Shown: positions 5,505 to 11,354 of the stretch, piece after piece
Position numbering within the stretch: the stretch's first letter is position 1
Layout of the letters: each line of letters begins with the position of its first letter
From: Bacillota bacterium
GTDB taxonomy: Bacteria > Bacillota > Clostridia > Lachnospirales > Lachnospiraceae
Direction: 5' to 3'
NCBI GenBank assembly: GCA_023398615.1
Contig: JAEWSD010000024.1
Span: 1 to 11,354, forward strand
Length of the DNA: 11,354 nucleotides
The notes under the pieces: generated by a model
What the model was told of the DNA's origin: nothing
Database searches by the model: none
What the model saw: only the letters and a program-made list of their open reading frames with translations
Program-made: the position numbers and the translations under genes

Positions 5505-8138
5505 ATGAAGATTTACAAAGACCAGTCACGGTCCTTTGAAGAAAGAGCGGCGGATCTGGTAAGCGGGATGACGCTGGAAGAAAAAATCAGTGAGCTTGGC
5601 AATCAGGCGGCCGCAATTCCAAGATTGGACATACCGCATTATAATTATTGGAGCGAGGCTTCCCACGGATACTTTGGGCCTTTTAAATTCGAGCCGACGG
5701 ATGTAACCAGTTATCCGGTCTGCCTGGCGATGAGCCAGTCCTGGGACCGGGACAAGGTGAAAAGGGTGGCGGCCGCGATCTCGGATGAATGCCGTGCCTA
5801 TTACAATCTGCGGGGGGATGAATTGAATTTCTGGTGCCCGACCATTAATCTGGCACGTGATCCGAGAAACGGAAGAAGCGATGAGAATTTCGGAGAGGAT
5901 CCTTATCTTGCCGGAAAGCTGGCGGCAAGCTATATACAGGGTATGCAGGGAGATGACGAAAAATATGTCAAAACGATCGCCACTCCGAAGCATTATGCTC
6001 TGAACAGCTCTGAGAATAACCGTCACAGGGGCTCCGGTAATGTGGATGAAGCCACTCTCCGCGAATATTATGCAAAGGTTTTTGAATACGCGATACGGGA
6101 AGGCAGGGCGCAGAGTATTATGACAAGCTACAACCGGGTTAACGGTGTTCCTGCTTCCTGTAATGATATGCTGCTTACCGCCCTGCTCCGGGAAGAGTGG
6201 GGGTTTGACGGCTTCGTCGTATCCGATTGCGGTGCTGTCGGGGATGTCTATGAAAGTCCGATGTTTGCCGCAATGGCTGCGGCAGGGGCAGAAAAACTTT
6301 CGGGTCACTACTATGCGAAGAATATGGAGGAAGCTTCTGCCATGACGCTGATCGCAGGTACGGATATGAGCTGCGGAACAGAACATCAGGCTAATCTGCT
6401 GCAGGCGATCGAGGAAGGTCTCATTACGGAGGACGTTTTTGACCGGGCATTGATTCGCATCTTTACGACCAGATTCCGGCTTGGTTTATTTGACGACAGG
6501 GAGAAGATCAGCTACAGCAGCCTGGGTGAGGAAAATATCTGTTCGGATGCCATGAAGGAACTGGCTCTGGATATGGCAAATGATACTATTGTACTGCTTA
6601 AGAATGAGAAAAAGCTGCTTCCGATTAATAAAACAAAGATAAAATCGGTGCTGGTTGTCGGGCCGAATGCTATTTACCGTGAATTGGGCGGTTATTCTGC
6701 CGGAAGTATGAGCAGGGTTGTCGATACGCCGGTAAGTATCCTGGCACTTGCAGGAATTAAAAATGAACTGGAAGGCAGCGGCATAGAGGTTCATTACGAA
6801 AAGGGCTGGTGCTCGGGAAAAGAGTTTTCCATCGGCGGTGTGGCGGCAATGCTTCCGGGTGCGGGAGCTTCCGAGGGTGACGCGGCTTCCGGTGAGGAAG
6901 AACGGATGTTGTCAATGATGACGGGTATCCTTGGGCCGGAGGTATCGACACAGGAGGTCGGCAGGGCATTTCTGGGCCCGGAAAAATATATACCCGAGGA
7001 TCCGGACAAAAAGGCCGATAATGAAGTTCTGTTTGAGCGGGCCCTGAAAGCAGCCGGGGAAGCGGATTATGTGATCGTAATAGCCGGCACCGACTCGACC
7101 AATGCGTCCGAGGAACATGACAGGGATACACTGGAGCTGCCTTACGGACAGAACGATAAAATTAAAAAGCTGTTGGCGGTAAATGACAATACCGTGGTGG
7201 TACTTATGGCACTCGGCGCCGTAAGCGGTGACTTCTTCGAAAAGGCACATACCGTCGTTAACGCGCATTTTGCGGGACAGGCACAGGGAACTGCCATAGC
7301 CAATGTGCTGTTTGGCAGGGTAAACCCGAACGCCAAGCTTTCCGCAACCTGGTATAAATCGGCGGAGGAGCTGCCGCTCATTAATGATTACGGCCTTTAT
7401 AAGAATGATACGCTGAATTATAAAGCCAGAACCTACATGTATTTCAAGGACAGTGTTTTATTCCCGTTCGGTTACGGACTGTCATATACGGAATTTATGT
7501 ATTCCGGCATGGAGCTGAGCAGTACGGAGCCGGATGCGAATGAAGTGTTAAGAATCAGTGTGGATATAAAGAATACGGGTGAGACGGACGGCTCTGAAAT
7601 CGTTGAGCTTTATGTGTCTAAAGTACTTCCGGAGGGAACGGATGACAGGAAACCTGTAAGACAGCTGAAAGCCTTTGACAAGGTATTTCTGAAAGCAGGA
7701 GAAACAAAGACGGTCACACTTAAACTCCCGCTTTCCGATATTACCTTCTGGAGTAACTTGAAAAAAAGAATGGTTGTAGAAAAGGGCACCTACCGGATAG
7801 AGATCGGTAAGAGCAGCGCGGATATCGTTGCTTCTGAGGAAATCAGAATAACGGGCGAGTGGAATGCTCCTCTTGCGACGGTGTATGTAACCGGTGACAA
7901 AAACATCTTATCTGCCGGCGAAACCTCAGGAATTAAGGCGACGGCAACTCTTGCGGATACCACGCGAATCTGCATGAACGAATATAAACCGGCTTATCGG
8001 AGCACCGACCCGGCTGTCCTTGAAGTCAGTCCGGAGGGCATCGTAACCGCTAAAGCTCCGGGTGCCGCAGCAGTCATTGCGACAGTAACCTACCGGGGCA
8101 TAAGCAAATCCGGAAAGATAGCTTTTGCAGTGAAATAA
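5505..8138 (+). CDS. GH3 glycoside hydrolase with C-terminal BIG2-like domain
   Basis: This family-3 glycoside hydrolase has 877 residues. Its N-terminal barrel (about 13-330) resembles bacterial beta-xylosidases/beta-glucosidases: RAADLVSGMTLEEK, YWSEASHG (48-55), NFWCPTINLARDPRNGR, and the substrate-binding pair Lys162-His163 in PKHYALN. The predicted nucleophile is Asp241 in VVSDCGAV. The C-terminal alpha/beta domain (about 358-610) holds the likely acid/base Glu536 in SEEHDRDTLELP. A Gly/Ala/Met-rich stretch at about 436-505 looks like an insertion. FPFGYGLSYT (653-662) leads into a fibronectin-III-like domain (about 680-770), and residues about 790-877 resemble a BIG2 Ig-like domain (STDPAVLEVSPEGIVTAKAPG). 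There is no signal peptide, so it should be cytoplasmic and act on imported glycosides. GGAGGG lies just upstream and the gene starts 2 bases after permease 2, implying coupling. Substrate specificity cannot be assigned. Confidence 0.93.
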   Translation: MKIYKDQSRSFEERAADLVSGMTLEEKISELGNQAAAIPRLDIPHYNYWSEASHGYFGPFKFEPTDVTSYPVCLAMSQSWDRDKVKRVAAAISDECRAYYNLRGDELNFWCPTINLARDPRNGRSDENFGEDPYLAGKLAASYIQGMQGDDEKYVKTIATPKHYALNSSENNRHRGSGNVDEATLREYYAKVFEYAIREGRAQSIMTSYNRVNGVPASCNDMLLTALLREEWGFDGFVVSDCGAVGDVYESPMFAAMAAAGAEKLSGHYYAKNMEEASAMTLIAGTDMSCGTEHQANLLQAIEEGLITEDVFDRALIRIFTTRFRLGLFDDREKISYSSLGEENICSDAMKELALDMANDTIVLLKNEKKLLPINKTKIKSVLVVGPNAIYRELGGYSAGSMSRVVDTPVSILALAGIKNELEGSGIEVHYEKGWCSGKEFSIGGVAAMLPGAGASEGDAASGEEERMLSMMTGILGPEVSTQEVGRAFLGPEKYIPEDPDKKADNEVLFERALKAAGEADYVIVIAGTDSTNASEEHDRDTLELPYGQNDKIKKLLAVNDNTVVVLMALGAVSGDFFEKAHTVVNAHFAGQAQGTAIANVLFGRVNPNAKLSATWYKSAEELPLINDYGLYKNDTLNYKARTYMYFKDSVLFPFGYGLSYTEFMYSGMELSSTEPDANEVLRISVDIKNTGETDGSEIVELYVSKVLPEGTDDRKPVRQLKAFDKVFLKAGETKTVTLKLPLSDITFWSNLKKRMVVEKGTYRIEIGKSSADIVASEEIRITGEWNAPLATVYVTGDKNILSAGETSGIKATATLADTTRICMNEYKPAYRSTDPAVLEVSPEGIVTAKAPGAAAVIATVTYRGISKSGKIAFAVK

Positions 8139-8169
8139 TACAGTTGTCGTTAGGATTGGATGGGAAACT

Positions 8170-8940
8170 GTGAAGGATAGCGAATTTTTAATGATTTGCG
8201 GCGGAGAGGGCCGGATTTATCTGGCTCTCTCTTCTGACGGAAAGCTCTACCGGCGGGAAGAAGGAAAAGAATGGAGCACCATAGACTTTAATGAGGATTA
8301 TAAGGGTTATTATCCCGCATGCAGGTTTACGGCGTTAGCCGCAACCGAAGCGGATTTCGTTGCGGCGGCACAGGCTGAGGACGGACTTCCCTATGTGTTC
8401 CGTACGGTCAGGGGCGGTGTCTGGGATATGGTGAATCTGACCGGCGGTACCGCGTTGAGCGGTTATGTACGGGCAAGCGGAAAAGTGAATGAAGTATTGT
8501 ACGATAATGTTACCAAGCAGGTATTTTTACTTTGCGATAACGGAGAGCTTGTGACCCTGCCGGATTGCCCGAAGTGTGTCCGTATCGGCAGGGTGAGTAC
8601 AAAGGCTCTTATTCAGGGCCGGATCGTGGATAAAAAAATTATCCTTCAGACAGAGGAGGGAGAAACATTAAAAATATCACTGCAGGAAGCGATGCAGATC
8701 AGAATCTCAGTAAGTTATGCAGAAGAACGGTTAAAAAGAGAAGGACAGCTGATCGATCTCAGAAGGGTCGAGACGGAGGAGCTGCCGGAACTGCTGCGGA
8801 CACTTCCGGCGGACACCTTTTTGGCATTCATCTGCAACTATGGCATCCGTTCGGATGAGGCTGCAAGATATGCAAGGAAGCTTGGGTTTACACAGGCATT
8901 TTCACTGGGAGGTGCGAAGACGCTGTTTCACGAAACATAG
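8170..8940 (+). CDS. Beta-rich (propeller-like) protein fused to a rhodanese domain
   Basis: This 256-residue protein begins with GTG at 8170; GGGA (8162-8165) is a weak ribosome binding site 4 bases before it. The alternative ATG at 8191 has a purine-rich AAGGAT 12 bases away, too far to be preferred. Residues about 178-250 are a rhodanese-like domain: LIDLRRVE (194-201, where IDVR is usual), then an active-site loop CNYGIRS with Cys222, followed by DEAARYARKLGF and AFSLGG. An intact CxxGxR loop suggests persulfide carriage or sulfurtransfer. Residues about 1-175 show short beta-repeats such as YLALSSDGKLYRREEGKEW and VFLLCDNGELVTL, reminiscent of beta-propeller blades, but I cannot assign a family. 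It is the last gene of the cluster, 31 bases after the GH3 stop, and no signal peptide is visible. Its role there is unknown. Confidence 0.82.
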   Translation: MKDSEFLMICGGEGRIYLALSSDGKLYRREEGKEWSTIDFNEDYKGYYPACRFTALAATEADFVAAAQAEDGLPYVFRTVRGGVWDMVNLTGGTALSGYVRASGKVNEVLYDNVTKQVFLLCDNGELVTLPDCPKCVRIGRVSTKALIQGRIVDKKIILQTEEGETLKISLQEAMQIRISVSYAEERLKREGQLIDLRRVETEELPELLRTLPADTFLAFICNYGIRSDEAARYARKLGFTQAFSLGGAKTLFHET

Positions 8941-8950
8941 CCTCTTGTGC

Positions 8951-8979
8951 TTGTATGGTGAGGTAGTATATGGTAGTAT
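8951..8979 (+). promoter_or_regulatory. Possible weak promoter for the AraC-type gene
   Basis: TTGTAT at 8951-8956 and TAGTAT at 8974-8979 are separated by 17 bases, the ideal sigma-A spacing. The match to TTGACA is 3 of 6 and to TATAAT 4 of 6, so this is weak. A transcript from here would have to pass the hairpin at 9054-9094 before reaching the regulator at 9125. Confidence 0.25.
8962..8979 (+). repeat. Direct repeat GGTAGTAT with 10-base period
   Basis: GGTAGTAT occurs at 8962-8969 and again at 8972-8979, separated by two bases. The 10-base phase puts both copies on the same helix face, as expected for a protein binding two half-sites. AraC-family proteins often use direct repeats, and such a gene lies immediately downstream. 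A functional operator is an inference. Confidence 0.5.
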
Positions 8980-9053
8980 TAATGCAGAAGTAATCGTGAC
9001 AGCATTGCGTTGTTTGCATGCCTATTCAGATAATAGGAATAATAAGAATAAAA

Positions 9054-9094
9054 AATAAACCGCCTCGTTCTTAGCCGGATTCGGGCGGTTTATT
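9054..9094 (+). terminator. Hairpin, probable bidirectional terminator
   Basis: AATAAACCGCC (9054-9064) is the exact reverse complement of GGCGGTTTATT (9084-9094), giving an 11-bp stem around a 19-base loop; an inner CCG/CGG pairing is also possible in the loop. On the + strand the T-rich side is part of the stem. On the - strand the stem is followed by a long T-run because of the A-rich stretch before 9054. It lies 113 bases after the rhodanese-fusion gene and 30 bases before the AraC-type gene, so it probably ends the operon transcript. Confidence 0.6.
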
Positions 9095-9124
9095 GACCGT
9101 ATCAACCATATAAGGAGGAGATAT

Positions 9125-9949
9125 ATGGATTTTAGAAATCTGTATATGCCGTTGATTGCAGGCAATAGAAATTTAACCTATATTGAGAAGGCTGCCGGTG
9201 AGGTACTTGCTCCGTATGTACGATGCTATTGGTATTATGAAGATGTTCCGGATGAATATGATAGTCTTGTAATTCCTGATACATGTGTGGATATCATTTT
9301 TTCGGTCAACAAGGAGGGCAGCGTCACCGCGACCTTCTGCGGTGTTAATGATAAGCCTTATTTTGGACATGCTGCCGCTTCTTTTGAGGAAAGAAAAACT
9401 TTTGCGGTCAGATTTTATGTCTGGAGTTTTTCCTTGTTTTCCGGTGAAACACTGCAAAACACACGAAATGTATTCTTGGAGGCAGAGCTATGTTTGAGCT
9501 ATTATGTGAATGAGATAAAAAAAATACTAAGGATGGACAGTAAATTTGACGAATTCATAAAAATTTCGGATAAGCTTCTGACAAAACAGCTGAAAGAAAG
9601 ATACCAAGACACGGGCTTCATGAATGCGGTGTATCAGATTCTAAAGAATAAGGGAAATATCCGGATTAATGAACTTGCTGTTCAGTGCTTTATCGGAAAA
9701 AGGCATCTGGAACGTTTATTTCGTACCAGAATGGATTTATCTCCCAAACAATTTGCTGATTTGATCCGATATCAGAATGCGTGGAGGGGAATTCTTCTAA
9801 ACCGGGATGTTAATGATCTGGTACTTCAATTGGGTTATAGCGATCAGTCTCATCTGCTTAGGAATTTCAAAAATTATCATGGCATAACTCCGCCCGAAGC
9901 AAAGATATTTGCCTATAGAATGGAGAATACAGCTTTGCAGATAACATAA
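9125..9949 (+). CDS. AraC-family transcriptional regulator (DUF6597-like N-terminus)
   Basis: This DNA-binding regulator has 274 residues. The C-terminal two-HTH AraC/XylS domain spans about 175-265: INELAVQCFIGKRHLERLFR (first helix-turn-helix, 181-200), then MDLSPKQFADLIRYQNAW and the second unit with LVLQLGYSDQSHLLRNFKNYHGITP (about 232-256), the typical family signature. The N-terminal part (about 25-120), with YVRCYWYYE, LVIPDTCVDIIFSV and a later RFYVW, resembles the DUF6597-type sensory domain; its ligand is unknown. AAGGAGGAG (9112-9120) is a strong ribosome binding site that fixes the ATG at 9125. It follows the sugar-uptake cluster on the same strand after a probable terminator and may control that cluster, the next gene, or something outside the window. 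Confidence 0.92.
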   Translation: MDFRNLYMPLIAGNRNLTYIEKAAGEVLAPYVRCYWYYEDVPDEYDSLVIPDTCVDIIFSVNKEGSVTATFCGVNDKPYFGHAAASFEERKTFAVRFYVWSFSLFSGETLQNTRNVFLEAELCLSYYVNEIKKILRMDSKFDEFIKISDKLLTKQLKERYQDTGFMNAVYQILKNKGNIRINELAVQCFIGKRHLERLFRTRMDLSPKQFADLIRYQNAWRGILLNRDVNDLVLQLGYSDQSHLLRNFKNYHGITPPEAKIFAYRMENTALQIT

Positions 9950-10034
9950 CCTTTATAATTATGTCGCATTTATTCTATACGCTCGTCCGATATTAGTATA
10001 TTTTATGTGTAATGAATATAAAGGAGATAAATGT
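9950..10034. promoter_or_regulatory. AT-rich gap with a -10 candidate and strong Shine-Dalgarno
   Basis: This 85-base gap precedes the toroid-VOC gene. A perfect TATAAT lies at 9954-9959, but no good -35 is found at 16-18 bases, so promoter activity is uncertain. AAAGGAG (10020-10026) is a strong ribosome binding site 8 bases before the ATG at 10035. An out-of-frame ATG at 10031 opens a three-codon frame that stops at once. No terminator for the AraC-type gene is visible. Confidence 0.3.
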
Positions 10035-11318
10035 ATGGATAACAGTATTTTTGATAAGGCAAGAAAATGGATTTCTTATAATGCCAGGCAAATAGATCAG
10101 GCACGATTTCGATATTTATTTGAAAATGGAAGCCGGGAGGCTGTATTGTCGGCTCTTATCGAGTATCAAAATGATGATGGCGGATTTGGGCATGCTTTGG
10201 AGGCGGATTCCTTTAACCCGTTGTCCTCACCGATACAAACCTGGACAGCGACGGAAATTCTGCATGAGGTGTGCCATGAAGAGGATCACCCTATCGTCCG
10301 GGGAATACTCAAATACCTGGAAAGCGGTAAGGATTTCAATGGGAAATGCTGGCTTAATACGGTGCCGTCAAATAATGATTATCCCCATGCACCCTGGTGG
10401 AACTATGGCGTTGAATCCTATGACACGATTACCTATAATCCGACTGCTGCACTGGCGGGCTTTGTTTTGAAGTTTGCCGGTAAGGAGAGTGATATTTATA
10501 AAAAATGCTATGACATTGTTAAGGAAGCCATAACTTATCTGAAAGAATCAGATAAATGTGATGAGATGCATATACTTGCCTGTTATGTGAGGATGACACA
10601 GTATTGTCGCAAGGCGGGTCTTGCCGACGAACTTTCTATTGATGAATTTGAGAAGATTCTGCAGCAGAGGGTAAATAAGACTCTGACATGGGATAGGGAT
10701 ACATGGAGTGACGGTTATGTATGTAAACCTTCTCAATTCTTCATGGATAAGGAGAGCTTTCTATATCATAGTTTCAGTGAGTTGGCGGATTATGAATGTG
10801 AATTCATAAAGAATACGCAGAGAACAGATGGAACCTGGTCAATTAACTGGCGTTGGGAAGAATATTTTGCTCAGTGGCATATTGCGGAAAATTGGTGGAA
10901 AGCTCATCTTATCATTATGAACCTGAGGTTTTTACAGGGGTTAAGCGAAGAAGCATTGGGAAAGGCTTCTATGATAAGAAAACTGTATTGTGTGAATTTG
11001 CATACCGGTCAGATTGAAACAATGAAATCATTCTATCATGATATTCTTGATATCCCGATAACGTTTCCGGGATATAATAAGGATACTGATGGAATAAAAT
11101 TGGGATTTGACGCGGATGCGCTTCAGATCTGTCTGTGGAGGGAAGAAAAATGGGGTAAGGGAAACGGCCCTGTTGAGATTGCAGTTCGTGGTAATCTGGA
11201 GGAAATTATGAAGCGTCTGGAGGAGATGAAATATAAAAATTATAAGTTGCTTCATGAAAGCTATGGAACCTGCCTGATAATTCATGATCCTGACGGAAAC
11301 CAATTGACTATTATGTAA
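10035..11318 (+). CDS. Alpha/alpha-toroid (prenyltransferase/cyclase-like) protein fused to a VOC domain
   Basis: This 427-residue protein starts at the ATG at 10035, set by AAAGGAG 8 bases upstream; the in-frame ATG ten codons earlier has no such site. Residues about 1-310 look like an alpha/alpha toroid of the prenyltransferase/squalene-cyclase class. QNDDGGFGHALEAD (45-58) is QW-motif-like, QRTDGTWSINWRWEE (262-276) is a second such repeat, and NPTAALAGF and an aromatic WHIAENWWKAH stretch (281-291) would line a cavity. I do not see the acidic cyclase motifs DxDD or DCTAE, so terpene cyclisation is not supported. Residues about 314-427 form a VOC domain (SFYHDILDIP and HDPDGNQLTI). The usual VOC metal ligands seem absent: Cys319 sits where His is common and Thr425 where Glu is common. 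Substrate and role are unknown. Confidence 0.82.
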   Translation: MDNSIFDKARKWISYNARQIDQARFRYLFENGSREAVLSALIEYQNDDGGFGHALEADSFNPLSSPIQTWTATEILHEVCHEEDHPIVRGILKYLESGKDFNGKCWLNTVPSNNDYPHAPWWNYGVESYDTITYNPTAALAGFVLKFAGKESDIYKKCYDIVKEAITYLKESDKCDEMHILACYVRMTQYCRKAGLADELSIDEFEKILQQRVNKTLTWDRDTWSDGYVCKPSQFFMDKESFLYHSFSELADYECEFIKNTQRTDGTWSINWRWEEYFAQWHIAENWWKAHLIIMNLRFLQGLSEEALGKASMIRKLYCVNLHTGQIETMKSFYHDILDIPITFPGYNKDTDGIKLGFDADALQICLWREEKWGKGNGPVEIAVRGNLEEIMKRLEEMKYKNYKLLHESYGTCLIIHDPDGNQLTIM

Positions 11319-11329
11319 ATTTATAATTG

Positions 11330-11341
11330 TGCATATATGCA
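11330..11341. repeat. 12-base perfect palindrome after the toroid-VOC gene
   Basis: TGCATATATGCA is a perfect palindrome 11 bases after the stop codon. It is too AT-rich and short to be a convincing terminator, and the window ends 13 bases later. It could be an operator for a downstream gene or chance. Confidence 0.3.
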
Positions 11342-11354
11342 AAGCCTGTCACTT

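Larger units (their letters stand above)
8941..9124. other. Intergenic region before the AraC-type gene
   Basis: This 184-base spacer carries no convincing gene. It holds a spaced direct repeat near 8962-8979, a small inverted repeat CCTATT/AATAGG at 9021-9037, an A-rich stretch (about 9034-9059), a long hairpin at 9054-9094, and the strong Shine-Dalgarno of the next gene at 9112-9120. It separates the sugar-uptake cluster from the regulator. Confidence 0.7.

Noticed and set aside
5526..6386. Long open frame of 286 codons on the - strand
   Set aside because: It lies wholly opposite the catalytic domain of the GH3 enzyme, has no recognisable domain, and is explained by codon bias of the sense gene.
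9021..9037. Inverted repeat CCTATT/AATAGG as terminator
   Set aside because: The stem is 6 bp and AT-rich, and the sequence after it is A-rich rather than T-rich on the + strand; the hairpin at 9054-9094 is much stronger.
10005..10034. ATG at 10005 as start of the toroid-VOC gene
   Set aside because: No ribosome binding site precedes it, and the ten-codon extension contains the AAAGGAG that serves the ATG at 10035.

Overview
The window looks like a piece of a Gram-positive, Clostridia-type chromosome, probably Lachnospiraceae-like. The evidence is strong AGGAGG-type ribosome binding sites, a lipoprotein solute-binding protein, a ribose/galactose-type (RbsABC-like) ABC importer beside family-3 glycoside hydrolases (GH3), and an AraC-type regulator. 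The taxonomic call is an inference from gene content. All convincing genes lie on the + strand. I see no tRNA, rRNA, CRISPR array, insertion sequence or phage gene.

Region 1 (1-8940) is a compact sugar-uptake and glycoside-hydrolysis cluster. It starts with the 3' end of a GH3 gene cut by the window edge (1-621). Next comes a double-NBD sugar ABC ATPase (684-2191) that is broken as written by a one-base frameshift near 873-886. Then follow an RbsC-like permease (2204-3211), a lipoprotein solute-binding protein (3226-4455), a second and divergent RbsC-like permease (4495-5502), and an 877-residue GH3 enzyme without a signal peptide but with a C-terminal BIG2-like domain (5505-8138). The last gene (8170-8940) encodes an unusual protein whose C-terminal half is a rhodanese domain with an intact CxxGxRS loop, behind a beta-rich, possibly propeller-like N-terminal half. 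Gaps of 2-62 bases and no clear terminators between genes suggest a single operon. The simplest reading is that the lipoprotein captures a saccharide or glycoside, the two different permeases and the twin ATPase import it, and the cytoplasmic GH3 enzyme removes a non-reducing-end sugar. The exact sugar cannot be read from the sequence.

Region 2 (8941-9124) is a non-coding spacer with an exact 8-base direct repeat at 10-base spacing, a weak promoter candidate, and an 11-bp inverted repeat that probably acts as a (bidirectional) terminator.

Region 3 (9125-11354) looks more AT-rich. It carries an AraC-family regulator with an N-terminal domain resembling DUF6597 (9125-9949) and a fusion protein (10035-11318) joining an alpha/alpha-toroid domain of the prenyltransferase/squalene-cyclase type to a VOC (glyoxalase/bleomycin-resistance fold) domain. 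The window ends 36 bases after that gene.

The most interesting items are the two unusual domain fusions (beta-propeller-like + rhodanese; toroid + VOC) and the frameshift that separates the only canonical Walker A motif of the transporter ATPase from the rest of the protein. No complete new system can be claimed from this window alone.
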